64,000 nt of DNA from assembly GCA_050695215.1 (NCBI GenBank), contig JBOGSD010000068.1:1-64000 (forward strand), in the 5' to 3' direction. This document shows positions 1-8,047 of the stretch, piece after piece (position 1 is the first letter of the stretch; each line of letters opens with the position of its first letter). The notes under the pieces were generated by a model. That model was not told the origin of the DNA. It made no database searches and saw nothing but the letters and a program-made list of their open reading frames with translations. Position numbers and translations under genes: made by a program. The DNA comes from JACQGZ01 sp050695215. GTDB lineage: Bacteria; Sysuimicrobiota; Sysuimicrobiia; Sysuimicrobiales; Humicultoraceae.

Positions 1-245
1 CCGACGTTCGCGCCCACGTCGATGAAGGTATCGCCCGCGGTGAGGAAGCGGCGCATCGTCCGCACGGTGACCGGTTCGTAGAGCCCAAGATACATCATGA
101 TCCCTGTGGGATCGGGTTCGAGGTCCACCTCGAACATGATGCCGCCCAGACGCTTCCGCAGGCGGACGCGCGGCCACAACCGAGTGCGCCTCAACCGGGC
201 CAGATATCTCCAGAGATGGGTTTTGGCGCGGATCGTCCCCAGCAC
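1..245 (-). CDS. FkbM-family SAM-dependent methyltransferase, 5' part only
   Basis: This is the N-terminal 81 codons of a gene that runs off the left edge. Reading the minus strand from GTG at 245 gives a basic helical lead (RLRRTRLWPRVRLRKRLGG), then FEVDLEPDPTGIMMYLG and, at the window edge, FIDVGANVG. That last motif is SAM-binding motif I as found in FkbM-type methyltransferases, which usually O-methylate sugars or other small molecules. A GGAGG lies about 10 nt upstream of the GTG. The frame is also open further upstream, so the start is not certain. It is divergent from the DinB gene at 333. The family is fairly clear; the substrate is unknown. Confidence 0.72.
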   Translation of the reverse strand, partial: MLGTIRAKTHLWRYLARLRRTRLWPRVRLRKRLGGIMFEVDLEPDPTGIMMYLGLYEPVTVRTMRRFLTAGDTFIDVGANV

Positions 246-332
246 GTGCCCATCGCCTCCGCGGCCTATTGTACGCGGGGCGCGAGCGGGAATTGAGCTG
301 CCCAGGAGGAAAAGAGAGCGACGAGGAGATCG

Positions 333-899
333 ATGACGGCGAAGACCCGCGCAGCGGCTGGCCGGAGGGCGGGGAGGACTCCCCAGGGGGGTCCTCGGCC
401 CGACGCGGCCATCAGGGACTGGATGGTGGCCCGTGTCCGTGGGACCTACAGTCGCGGCAACTGGGCGGGGAAAGGGGTCCTACCTTCTCTTGCAGGGGTG
501 AGCGCGGACGTGGCGCATCACCGCCACCCGGAGCAGCACACCATCGCCGAGATCGTCCTGCACATGGCCTATTGGAAGGACGCGGTCACGGCGCGGCTGA
601 CCGGCACGCCCTGGACCTTCGACGATCGGGTGAATTGGCGGCCGGCCGGGCCCGGCGAACACGGGTGGACCGCAGCCAGGCAGGAACTGTCCGCCGCGCA
701 CAAGCGCCTGACGGCGGCGCTGCGCCGGCTGACCCCGGATCGACTGCTGGAACGCATCAGGGGATCCCTCCGCATGATCGACATCGTCATTGATATCGCC
801 ACGCATGACACTTACCACGCGGCGCAGATCTTCGTCCTCCGCCGGCTGCCGCATCGCGGACCGGGCGCCTTCCCTCGCGGTGATTCGTCGCCGGATTGA
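333..899 (+). CDS. DinB/YfiT-like putative metalloenzyme
   Basis: A 188-residue protein of the DinB four-helix-bundle superfamily. The three expected metal ligands are visible: His77 in HTIAEIVLHMAYWKD, and His158 and His162 in THDTYHAAQI. Members include thiol-dependent S-transferases and many uncharacterised stress proteins; the role here cannot be assigned. The first 30 residues are Arg/Ala-rich and not conserved in the family, so the start could lie downstream, although GAGGAG sits at good spacing before ATG 333. It stands alone and is divergent from the FkbM gene. Confidence 0.8.
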   Translation: MTAKTRAAAGRRAGRTPQGGPRPDAAIRDWMVARVRGTYSRGNWAGKGVLPSLAGVSADVAHHRHPEQHTIAEIVLHMAYWKDAVTARLTGTPWTFDDRVNWRPAGPGEHGWTAARQELSAAHKRLTAALRRLTPDRLLERIRGSLRMIDIVIDIATHDTYHAAQIFVLRRLPHRGPGAFPRGDSSPD

Positions 900-1085
900 G
901 CGAAGCTTTGCGCCGGTCGCTCTATCAATCAGGCCTGGAAAGATCTATCAGGCGGCCGAAGGGACGATAGAGGGTCCAGCGAATACCCCTGGCATTCCAA
1001 CACAACCTGGGACTGGATCCGGCGACCGGCGGCGCGGTGCCACGGTCGAGGGTGGATCGAGGCTTTACGGGCGCTCGAACGGGGG

Positions 1086-1388
1086 GTGGACCGGGTGGCG
1101 CGGGGGCGGGAGAGCGAGTCTCCCCTGGAAATGGGGGAGAAGGTCATCCTCGTCAAGGGGGTCACCGTCGAGCCAGAGGTGATTCCCGAAGATGGGACGG
1201 CGATCATCACGATTGACGCACGCAGCGTGCGTGGGTGGCCTCTGGAATTTGACCTCTCGGCCAGCGAGGGATCGATCGAGCCGACCAGCCGGCCCAACGT
1301 GTTCCTCTGGCACGGGCCGAAGAGTCCGGTGAAGCGATCCTTCCTCCGGCGGCGGGTGAAGATCGGCGTGCGGGGGCTGCGCCGCTAG
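1086..1388 (+). CDS. Hypothetical protein with possible Ig-like beta segment
   Basis: About 100 residues. The middle part (KGVTVEPEVIPEDGTAIITI, then EFDLSASEGSIEP) has the alternating beta pattern of bacterial Ig-like or invasin-type domains; the C-terminus is Arg-rich. There is no signal peptide, and the family is not recognised. GTG 1086, GTG 1095 and ATG 1131 are all possible starts and none has a strong ribosome site. It may be a remnant of a longer exported protein. A strong hairpin follows the stop. Confidence 0.45.
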   Translation: MDRVARGRESESPLEMGEKVILVKGVTVEPEVIPEDGTAIITIDARSVRGWPLEFDLSASEGSIEPTSRPNVFLWHGPKSPVKRSFLRRRVKIGVRGLRR

Positions 1389-1422
1389 CAGAGACGTCTC
1401 AGGGCATACGGGGGGGAGGGGA

Positions 1423-1448
1423 GGACGGCTCGGGAGACCGGGCCGTCC
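1423..1448. terminator. Bidirectional hairpin terminator between convergent genes
   Basis: An 11-bp GC-rich stem (GGACGGCTCGG paired with CCGGGCCGTCC) closed by a GAGA tetraloop lies between the convergent genes ending at 1388 and 1462. Only a short T tract follows on either strand, so termination is inferred from stem strength and position. Confidence 0.6.
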
Positions 1449-1461
1449 CCTTGCGTGGGCG

Positions 1462-2031
1462 CTACTCCAGGACGATCCGTCCGACGGTCATGTCGATGAC
1501 TCGGGCAAGGGCTTCCACCGGGGCTTCGAGCCGGCCCAACGCGTCGCGTCCTCCTTCGAATGTCTTCTCGATCACCACGCCGACGCCAACGACGGTCGAC
1601 CCCGCCGCCGCGGCCAGCCGCGCCAACGCCAAGATGGTCTGGCCGCTGGCGAGGAAGTCGTCCACGATCAGGACGCGCTCGCCGTCGGCCAGATACTCGG
1701 GGGAGACGATCAGCTCCACGGTGCGGCCCTTTGTGTGCGAGGGCGCCGTAGTCAGGAGGACCTGATCGGGCATAGTGATCGGGCGGGTTTTCCGCGCATA
1801 GACCACCGGCACGCCGAGGTGTCGCGCCGTCGTCAGAGCCGGGGCGATGCCTGAGATCTCCGCGGTGAGGACTTTGGTCGCTTCCAGCCGGGCGAAGCGG
1901 TCCGCCAGCTCGCGCCCGCAGGCCTCCATCAACACCGGATCCACTTGATGGTTGATGAACCCGTCGACCTTGAGGATGCCGCCTCCCAGGTTGCGTCCTT
2001 CGGCCAGGATGCGATCCTTCAGCACCTTCAT
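1462..2031 (-). CDS. xpt: Xanthine phosphoribosyltransferase
   Basis: A 189-residue type I phosphoribosyltransferase that converts xanthine and PRPP to XMP in purine salvage. The N-terminus MKVLKDRILAEGRNLGGGIL, with FINHQVDP nearby, is typical of Xpt. The PRPP-binding loop VLIVDDFLASGQT is at about residues 120-132. Length matches the family (about 190). The start ATG 2031 matches the family N-terminus. No purine riboswitch was recognised in the short upstream gap (2032-2074), so it may be co-transcribed with the YdcF-like gene upstream. Confidence 0.93.
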   Translation of the reverse strand: MKVLKDRILAEGRNLGGGILKVDGFINHQVDPVLMEACGRELADRFARLEATKVLTAEISGIAPALTTARHLGVPVVYARKTRPITMPDQVLLTTAPSHTKGRTVELIVSPEYLADGERVLIVDDFLASGQTILALARLAAAAGSTVVGVGVVIEKTFEGGRDALGRLEAPVEALARVIDMTVGRIVLE

Positions 2032-2074
2032 CGTGGGGCCCCCTTCCGTGCCGACGCGCCTGGCCCCCGCCGCG

Positions 2075-2725
2075 TCAGCGCGGGATCAGCGCCAGCGTCA
2101 GTTTGATGTATTCCAACACCACCGTCTCCGTGTCCTGGTCACGGGTCCACCACTCCTCCGGCCGGAACAGGTCCTGCTGCACCGGGGAGACGCGGATGTC
2201 CACCGGCGATCCGGCGAAGGTCCGGCGAAAGAGCAGCCGGGTGCGCCGTGTGTGGTAGGAGGAGGTGACGACAATCGCGCGGCGCACGCCCCGATCCTCC
2301 AAGAGAGGCCGGAGAAACCGCGCCTGGTCCGCGGTGCTGGTGGAACTGACCTCGTAGAGCAGCGCCGACGCCGGCACCCCGTGCGCGCGGGCCTGCCGGC
2401 GGAGGAGGTCGGGAACCGAGATCCCCATCAGCGATTCGCCGCCGGAGAGCAAGATCAGCGGGGCCAGCCCCCCCTTGAAGAGCACGGCGGCCTGGCGGAC
2501 CCGCTCGTCGGCCTGCCCGCCCGAGAGCACGACGATCACGTCCGCGTGCTCGAGAGGATCGGCCACAATGAGAAAACGCCCCGCTGCAGACAGCAAGGGA
2601 CGGTGGAAGGCCAGCAGCAGGAGGGAGAGCAGCGCGACGCCCAGGAGGAATGTGAAGAAAACGCGCACCGCCCGGAGCATCGGTGGGAAATTCGCTGGCG
2701 GGCGAGAATAGTCCCTCGTAGCCAA
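2075..2725 (-). CDS. YdcF/SanA-like DUF218 membrane-anchored protein
   Basis: A 216-residue protein with one N-terminal membrane segment (about residues 18-38, FFTFLLGVALLSLLLLAF) followed by a DUF218 domain with ADVIVVLSGGQADERVRQA and VTSSYHTRRTR. The family is linked to cell-envelope functions (E. coli SanA/ElyC); the biochemical activity is not settled. The catalytic domain would face outward. ATG at 2680 (MLRAVRV) is an alternative start that keeps the membrane segment. It lies 43 nt upstream of xpt in the same direction and is divergent from the ferritin-like gene with only 29 bp between them. Confidence 0.85.
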   Translation of the reverse strand: MATRDYSRPPANFPPMLRAVRVFFTFLLGVALLSLLLLAFHRPLLSAAGRFLIVADPLEHADVIVVLSGGQADERVRQAAVLFKGGLAPLILLSGGESLMGISVPDLLRRQARAHGVPASALLYEVSSTSTADQARFLRPLLEDRGVRRAIVVTSSYHTRRTRLLFRRTFAGSPVDIRVSPVQQDLFRPEEWWTRDQDTETVVLEYIKLTLALIPR

Positions 2726-2754
2726 CTTCGAACCTGCCTCAAGGAGGAATCGTC

Positions 2755-3318
2755 ATGGGCACGACCGGCCGAGCCATCATCGAAGTGGACGCGCAGGCGC
2801 TCCTCAACGAACTGCGCAAGGCGTACCTGCACGAACTGCAGGTCTTCTTTTCGCTGTGGACCACCGCCATCGTGGCGGAGGGATTCCACGGTGAGGAACT
2901 GATCGAACACTTCAAGCAGGACGCGCTGGAAGAACTCGGGCACGCCGAGAAACTGGCCAACCGCATGCTCGAACTGGGCGGCAATCCCGTGGTGCACCCG
3001 CAGGACTGGGAGGCAGGGGCCGGGGCCGCCTGGGTCGCTCCGCGCAAGGACTTCAGCGACGCCGAGGGGATGGTGTCCGACCAGATCAAGGCGGAAGCAG
3101 CGGCGATCAATCACTACAACGAGATGGCGAAGATGACATTCGGGAAGGATCCGGTGACCTATCAGCTCGTCACCGACCTGCTCAAAGACGAGGTCGGGCA
3201 CGAGGAGTTCCTGGAGAACCTGCTCGGCCACAAGCGCGCTGCGCCGCGCCGGCGCTCGGTATCCGCCCGAGTCCGCACGGCCGCCTCACGTGGGCGCGCG
3301 GCGGCACGCCGGAAGTAG
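2755..3318 (+). CDS. Ferritin-like diiron protein with basic C-terminal tail
   Basis: A 187-residue four-helix diiron protein of the bacterioferritin/DPS-like group. Candidate iron ligands are Glu27 (YLHELQ), Glu60/His63 (EELGHAE), Glu114 (IKAEAA) and Glu146/His149 (DEVGHEE), the two ExxH pattern of ferritin-like carboxylate proteins. Residues about 160-187 form a tail rich in Arg and Ala (RAAPRRR, ASRGRAAARRK) beyond the bundle, which could bind DNA or RNA. A clear AAGGAGG precedes ATG 2755. The TAG stop at 3316-3318 is directly followed, in the same frame, by an FAD oxidoreductase. Confidence 0.85.
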   Translation: MGTTGRAIIEVDAQALLNELRKAYLHELQVFFSLWTTAIVAEGFHGEELIEHFKQDALEELGHAEKLANRMLELGGNPVVHPQDWEAGAGAAWVAPRKDFSDAEGMVSDQIKAEAAAINHYNEMAKMTFGKDPVTYQLVTDLLKDEVGHEEFLENLLGHKRAAPRRRSVSARVRTAASRGRAAARRK

Positions 3319-3321
3319 GCG

Positions 3322-4917
3322 CTGGCCCGCTACGACGTCCTGATCGTCGGCGGCGGCCACAACGGCCTCGTCACCGCCGCGTACCTGGCGCGCGCGGGTC
3401 TCGCGGTGCTGGTGCTGGAGCGCCGACCCATCGTGGGCGGCGCCTGCGTCACGGAAGAGGTCTGGCCCGGCCACCGCGTCTCCACCGCGGCGTATCTCTG
3501 CGGCCTCCTGCAGCCCCGCATCATCCGCGACCTCAGGCTGGCCGACCTGGGGTATGAGATCCTGCCCAAAGACCCCTCCTTCTTCAGTCCGTTTCCGGAT
3601 AGGCGGCGTCTCTTTCTTTGGCAGGATGAGCAGCGCACGGCCGAGGAGATCGCGGCCTTCTCGGTGCGCGACGCGGCCCGATTCCCCGACTATGAAGCCA
3701 CCCTGGCGCGGCTGGCCGCGTTCGTCGAGCCGTGGCTGCTGCGCACGCCGCCGGAGCTGCTGGCCCGCCGCTGGCCGGATCTCCTGCAAATGGGGCGGTT
3801 GGCCGCGGGCGCCCTGCGCCTGCCGCCGCGCACCCTCGTCGCGGCGCTGCGGATGCTCACGCAGTCCGCGCGCGACTTTCTCGACGGCTGGTTCGACTCC
3901 CCACAGCTGAAAGCCGCCCTGGCCACCGACGGCGTCATCGGCGCGCGGGGCGGACCCTCCACGCCGGGCACCGCGTACGTCCTCTTCCATCACGTGATGG
4001 GACAAGCGGCCGGCCGCCGGGGCCTCTGGGGATTCGTGCGGGGAGGGATGGGGGCGATCTCCGAGGCGCTGGCCACGGCGGCGCGGCGGGCGGGGGTGGA
4101 GATCCGCACGAATGCCGAGGTCGCCGAGATCGTGGTGCACGACGGCCGCGCCGTGGGGGTGGCGCTGGCCGGTGGAGAGGAGATCGGCGCCCGCGCCGTC
4201 GCGTCCAACGCCGATCCGCACCGCACCTTCCTCCGGCTGGTCGCGCCGGAGCATCTCGCGGCAGCGTTCCGCCGCGAGGTGGCGGCGATCCCCATGGCCG
4301 GCGTGGCGATGAAGATCAATCTGGTCACGGACGCACTGCCGGATTTCACCGCGGCGCCCGGGCGCGCGCTCGGACCCCAGCACCGCGCCACCATCCACAT
4401 CGGCCCGACGATGGACTACATCGACCGGGCCTGGGCGGATGCGCAGCGCGGTCTGCCGTCTGCGGAACCCTTCTGTGAAGTGACGATCCCCACCGCCTAC
4501 GACCCGGCCCTGGCGCCGGCGGGGCGGCACCTGATGTCGATCTTCGTCCAATACGCGCCCTACGCCCTGGCGGAAGGATCGTGGGACGGAATGAAGGAGG
4601 GCTACGCCGATCGGGTCATCGACACGCTGGCCGCCTACGCGCCGAATGTGCGGGATATCATTCTCCACCGGCAGGTGATCAGTCCCTTGGACCTCGAGCG
4701 CGACTTCGCCCTCACCGGTGGGGACATCTTCCACGGGGAGATGGCGCCGGACCGCCTCTTCTTCATGCGACCGATCCCGGGGTGGGCGCGGTATCGTACG
4801 CCGGTGGCCGGGCTCTATCTCTGCGGCGCCGGCACTCATCCCGGCGGCGGCGTGATGGGGGCGCCGGGCTACAATGCCGCCCGGGAGATCCTCCGAGACT
4901 GGCGGCGCGTGCCTTAG
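3322..4917 (+). CDS. Phytoene-desaturase/PYROXD2-like FAD oxidoreductase, probable CTG start
   Basis: About 531 residues. The N-terminus RYDVLIVGGGHNGLV is the dinucleotide-binding fold of the amine-oxidase/phytoene-desaturase superfamily. The C-terminal LYLCGAGTHPGGGVMGAPG is its FAD-closing motif, as in PYROXD2-type proteins. The substrate is unknown. The frame opens right after the TAG of the ferritin-like gene (3316-3318), and the first ATG/GTG/TTG codon (3406) would delete the GGGHNG loop. CTG 3322 is the only near-cognate codon in place, with GGAAG six bases upstream. The stop overlaps the convergent response-regulator stop. Function class is secure; the start is inferred. Confidence 0.85.
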   Translation: MARYDVLIVGGGHNGLVTAAYLARAGLAVLVLERRPIVGGACVTEEVWPGHRVSTAAYLCGLLQPRIIRDLRLADLGYEILPKDPSFFSPFPDRRRLFLWQDEQRTAEEIAAFSVRDAARFPDYEATLARLAAFVEPWLLRTPPELLARRWPDLLQMGRLAAGALRLPPRTLVAALRMLTQSARDFLDGWFDSPQLKAALATDGVIGARGGPSTPGTAYVLFHHVMGQAAGRRGLWGFVRGGMGAISEALATAARRAGVEIRTNAEVAEIVVHDGRAVGVALAGGEEIGARAVASNADPHRTFLRLVAPEHLAAAFRREVAAIPMAGVAMKINLVTDALPDFTAAPGRALGPQHRATIHIGPTMDYIDRAWADAQRGLPSAEPFCEVTIPTAYDPALAPAGRHLMSIFVQYAPYALAEGSWDGMKEGYADRVIDTLAAYAPNVRDIILHRQVISPLDLERDFALTGGDIFHGEMAPDRLFFMRPIPGWARYRTPVAGLYLCGAGTHPGGGVMGAPGYNAAREILRDWRRVP

Positions 4918-5978
4918 CGGCAGATCTGGGCGGCGCTGTCTTTGGGGAGGACCCGCATCGCGGCGACCTGGGCCGGCGCGCCGATGAAGAAGAGGAAGAG
5001 GCCCTCGTAGTACCAGCCGGGGACTCGCCGCCCCTGAAACTCCTGGACGGCCTTACACACGGGAGCCCCCATCGTCGCGGTCAGGTCCGCTTCCGTGGCG
5101 CCGATGCCGATTCCGCCCGGGGTCCTCTCCGCGGGATCTTCGGTGTCGATGGCCGAGGAGCGCCCCTCGACAAAGAGGACCTCCATCTTCTGTCCCGCCC
5201 AGACGTGCCACCCGTTGGGAAGGATCTGCGAAGGTCCTGCCCCCAGCGCCTTCTGAACGTCTGGACGGCTCATCCCCAATTTCACCGGACCGACGCCCTC
5301 TCCGGGGCGGACCCCGCTCTCCGGGGACTGCCCCAGCCCGTACCGCGCCGCGAGCAGCGCCGCTTCGGTCCGGTCGTTCGCGTGCAGTTTCCCCAATATC
5401 ACACTGATGTGATTGCGCACGGTCTTTTCGGAGAGGAAGAGCCGCTGGGCGATCTGCCGGTTGGACATCCCCCGGGCCAGCAGTTCGAGCACCTCCGTCT
5501 CCCGGCGGGTGAGCTGGGCGAAGATCTCCCGCTGCCCCCGCACCATCCGGTCGGTCCGGTTGAACTCCGCCAGGACGCGGCTGACCAGGCCGGGGGAGAG
5601 GAAGCCTTCGCCGCGGCGGGCGGCGTGGACCGCCTCCACGATCTGGGGGACGGAGGCATCCTTGAGCACATAGCCTAGCGCGCCCGCCTTGATCGCCGCA
5701 AAGAGGTGCTCATCGTCGTCGAAGGCGGTGAGGACGACGATGGCGGTCTGGGGCAGTTTCTCCCTCAATCCGCGGGTCAGTTCGATGCCATCCATGCGCG
5801 GCATCCGCAGGTCGGTGAGCACGACATTGGGACGATGGTGCAGCGCCTCGATCAACGCGTCATGCCCGTTGGCGCAGGCGGCAACGACGGCCAGGTCTGC
5901 TTCCCGTCCCAGGAGTTCCGCCAACGTCCCCCGCAGCAGTCCTTCATCTTCGACGATGATGATACGGATCCGATCCAT
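4914..5978 (-). CDS. NarL/LuxR-family response regulator with extra C-terminal domain
   Basis: A 354-residue regulator. The receiver domain (1-120) has acidic residues Glu10/Asp11, phosphoacceptor Asp56 (VVLTDLRMP) and Lys106. A LuxR-type HTH spans about 155-215 (LTRRETEVLELLARGMSNRQ). About 130 residues follow that normal NarL proteins (about 215 aa) lack: GVGPVKLGMSRPDVQKALG near 228 and GGIGIGATEADLTATMGAP near 288, two repeats like the BamE/SmpA-type alpha-beta domains usually found in exported proteins. ATG 5978 is chosen because it precedes the receiver beta-1 strand; the frame is open upstream inside the kinase gene. Its likely partner is the adjacent kinase. The target genes are unknown. 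Confidence 0.88.
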   Translation of the reverse strand: MDRIRIIIVEDEGLLRGTLAELLGREADLAVVAACANGHDALIEALHHRPNVVLTDLRMPRMDGIELTRGLREKLPQTAIVVLTAFDDDEHLFAAIKAGALGYVLKDASVPQIVEAVHAARRGEGFLSPGLVSRVLAEFNRTDRMVRGQREIFAQLTRRETEVLELLARGMSNRQIAQRLFLSEKTVRNHISVILGKLHANDRTEAALLAARYGLGQSPESGVRPGEGVGPVKLGMSRPDVQKALGAGPSQILPNGWHVWAGQKMEVLFVEGRSSAIDTEDPAERTPGGIGIGATEADLTATMGAPVCKAVQEFQGRRVPGWYYEGLFLFFIGAPAQVAAMRVLPKDSAAQICR

Positions 5979-6000
5979 CAAGGGGCCCGCCCGATGATCA

Positions 6001-7188
6001 TCACGCGGCCTGGCGGAGAGGGAGGAGGACGGTGACGGTGGTGCCTTCCCCCGGCGCCGAGGTGACCTCCAGCGTGCCGCCGAGGGCCTGGATCCGATCG
6101 CGCAGCCCGGCCAGGCCGTCGCCCAGCGTCTCGGCGGGGCTGAAGCCCACCCCTTCGTCACGGATGACGCAGCGCACCGCGCCGTCGGTGACGCTGAGAC
6201 GGACCTCCGCCTGGTCCGCCTGGGCGTGCTTGGCCACGTTCGTCAGACTCTCCTGAATCGCCCGCAGCAGACTATGTTCGGCCGCCGGCGGCATCCGGGG
6301 GAGTGTGGGGGGAACCTCCAGCTCCAGGGCGAAGGGCCACCGCTCCGCCAGCGCCGCCACCTGCTGCCGCAGGGCGGCGGCCAGGTCATCTCTCCGGAAC
6401 GCGCCGGTGCGCAGCCGCCGCACCAGGTAGCGCAGCTCATCGGCGGCGCGGCGGGCGGCCTCCCGTTCCTGCACCAGGATCTGCCCCGCCCGCCCCGGCG
6501 CCTCGGTGAGGAGGCGGTGGGCCAGGTCCAGGCGTGCGCCCAGGGTGATCAGGTGGTGCTGGATCCCGTCGTGAATCTCCGCGGCCAGGTCGCGCTGGAA
6601 CTCCGCGCGCTCCGTCGTCCGCTCGTACGCGGTGACCATCCGGATTACCCAACCGTAGAGGGAGGCCATGACGCCGATGACGAGCACGCGGTAGACCAGC
6701 CCCAGCGACCACGGGAACCCCGTGACGATGATGACCAGGGCGTAGGCGCCCGCCGTGGCGACGGCCAGCGCCGCCAGGTGTGAGACGCTTAGCGTCGCGA
6801 CGGCGGAGGCCAGCGGGATGAAGTAGAGGGCGGCGAGATGATCGGTGGGGTTGCCGACGACGATCAGCGCCGCCGTGATGAACAAGATGTCGATGTAGGG
6901 CCAGACGGTGTTGGCCCGGACCATCGTGGTGCGGATGTTCGACCACGTGCGGACGAGCAGGTAGGCAACGGCGAGGCCGGCGATGGCGGCGAGGGTGGCG
7001 GAGGAGGGAGGCGCGCCGGGTCCGCGCCAGGCGGGGACGAGGAACCAGAGCAGCGCCAGCGGACCGAGGGCCCAAATGTGGGCCAGGATGATCAGGTCGA
7101 GGCGCCGGCGCATCCCGCCCGCATCTCGCCGCCACGCCTCAGCGCTTCCCAGAGGCCGCACCGTGCGCGCCGCCGGTCCCTTCATCAT
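6001..7188 (-). CDS. NarL-type membrane sensor histidine kinase
   Basis: A 395-residue sensor kinase. About six hydrophobic segments lie between residues 30 and 185, followed by a HisKA_3 dimerisation helix with the phospho-His at 206 (AAEIHDGIQHHL) and a GHKL ATPase domain with an N-box (NVAKHAQ) and G1 box (DEGVGF). It ends 22 nt before the response regulator, so the two are one operon and a cognate pair. No extracellular sensor domain is evident; sensing is probably within the membrane. ATG 7113 (MRRRLD) is a possible later start. The signal is unknown. Confidence 0.9.
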   Translation of the reverse strand: MMKGPAARTVRPLGSAEAWRRDAGGMRRRLDLIILAHIWALGPLALLWFLVPAWRGPGAPPSSATLAAIAGLAVAYLLVRTWSNIRTTMVRANTVWPYIDILFITAALIVVGNPTDHLAALYFIPLASAVATLSVSHLAALAVATAGAYALVIIVTGFPWSLGLVYRVLVIGVMASLYGWVIRMVTAYERTTERAEFQRDLAAEIHDGIQHHLITLGARLDLAHRLLTEAPGRAGQILVQEREAARRAADELRYLVRRLRTGAFRRDDLAAALRQQVAALAERWPFALELEVPPTLPRMPPAAEHSLLRAIQESLTNVAKHAQADQAEVRLSVTDGAVRCVIRDEGVGFSPAETLGDGLAGLRDRIQALGGTLEVTSAPGEGTTVTVLLPLRQAA

Positions 7189-7320
7189 GACCGCCTCCGT
7201 CCCAGGCGGAAACCGGGTAGGCGGTTCGCGCCCTCCCGAGACGAGTCCTGCTCAATCCTGCGCGTGTCCCCTCGGCGCGCCCCGGCAGGGGGCCCACTCC
7301 GGAAGCGAGAAGGGTGGGGC

Positions 7321-7641
7321 ATGATCAAACTCCTGGTCTGGGCTCGCAAAAAGGAGGAGATGTCCCCCGAGGAGTTCCGCGCCTACTGGACGGGTCCGCA
7401 CGCCGACCTGGCCCGTCGCACGTACCCGCACCTGGCGCGCTACGTCATCAACCCGGTGACGCGCGCCCCGCGCGGGGAGACCGCGCTCTTCGACGGGCTG
7501 GCCGAACTGGTGTGGGCGAGCCGCGAAGACTTCGACGCCGACGTGCGCACTCCGGAGGCGCGCGCCGTCGCCGAGGATCTCGCCACGTTCGCCTCGGCTT
7601 CCGGCACTTTGTATGTCGACGAGCATCCTGTGGTGACCTAA
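7321..7641 (+). CDS. EthD-domain protein
   Basis: A 106-residue ferredoxin-like alpha-beta-barrel protein of the EthD family. MIKLLVWARKKEEMSPEEFRAYW is the usual opening, with GPHADLARR and an EDF segment later (ELVWASREDFDA). EthD proteins accompany oxidative degradation or polyketide-type enzymes, but many have no known role. ATG 7321 fits the family start. It is divergent from the histidine kinase. Confidence 0.85.
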   Translation: MIKLLVWARKKEEMSPEEFRAYWTGPHADLARRTYPHLARYVINPVTRAPRGETALFDGLAELVWASREDFDADVRTPEARAVAEDLATFASASGTLYVDEHPVVT

Positions 7642-7870
7642 GGTTCTGTGCTCACTCGGGCCACCCAGGGCCCCGTTTCATGGCCTGGAGGTGTTGAGGA
7701 TGCCGAAGGGAACGACGTTCCTAGTACATCACGCTCATTGGGGTGGCGGGGCGTTCGTCAATCCCATTTCACCCCGGGGCGATTCGCTACTTCAGGGAGC
7801 GCGGAGTTGAAGGCTTTTAGGAATCCGTCCCTCTCCCTCCGTCAATTGGACACCACCCGCCGCGCGTTCC
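7642..7870. other. Intergenic stretch before the tRNA genes
   Basis: No gene is recognised here. It contains a short perfect inverted repeat, GGAACGACGTTCC, near 7709-7721, and nothing else interpretable. It ends at the tRNA promoter. Confidence 0.4.
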
Positions 7871-7871
7871 G

Positions 7872-7899
7872 TGGACACTCCATCCGTCATCTGTATAAT
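7872..7899 (+). promoter_or_regulatory. Sigma-70-type promoter for tRNA-Lys
   Basis: TGGACA (7872-7877), a 16-bp spacer and a perfect TATAAT (7894-7899) end 13 bases before the tRNA-Lys 5' end. Spacing and position are right for a stable-RNA promoter. Confidence 0.7.
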
Positions 7900-7912
7900 A
7901 AAATGTTGGGTT

Positions 7913-7988
7913 GGGCCGTTAGCTCAGCAGGCAGAGCAGGGGCCTCTTAAGCCTCGTGTCGGGGGTTCGAGTCCCTCACGGCCCTCCA
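7913..7988 (+). tRNA. tRNA-Lys(CTT)
   Basis: A complete cloverleaf. Acceptor GGGCCGT pairs with ACGGCCC; the anticodon stem GGGGC/GCCTC encloses loop CTCTTAA (anticodon CTT); the T arm is GGGGG-TTCGAGT-CCCTC. CCA is encoded. The discriminator base is T, where A is usual in bacterial tRNA-Lys. Confidence 0.95.
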
Positions 7989-8047
7989 TTTCAAATTCTT
8001 CATCGACGGGGAGGTGGTCACGTGTCTGTGGCCACATCCCCGGCAGT

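Noticed and set aside
790..1182. Plus-strand open frame overlapping the DinB 3' end
   Set aside because: Low-complexity Arg/Ser/Gly text without motifs; overlaps the better supported DinB gene.
3316..3318. TAG as a reassigned sense codon (it joins two gene pairs in frame)
   Set aside because: TAG ends several other genes in the window (clpX, lon, SPOR gene, ymdB-like) with normal C-termini, so it is a working stop codon; CUG initiation is simpler.
4914..6161. Long form of the response regulator starting at 6161
   Set aside because: The extra N-terminal residues come from reading the kinase gene in another frame; the receiver domain starts at ATG 5978.
7709..7721. GGAACGACGTTCC as a second SOS box
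   Set aside because: Three bases, not four, separate the GAAC/GTTC arms, and no repair gene follows.
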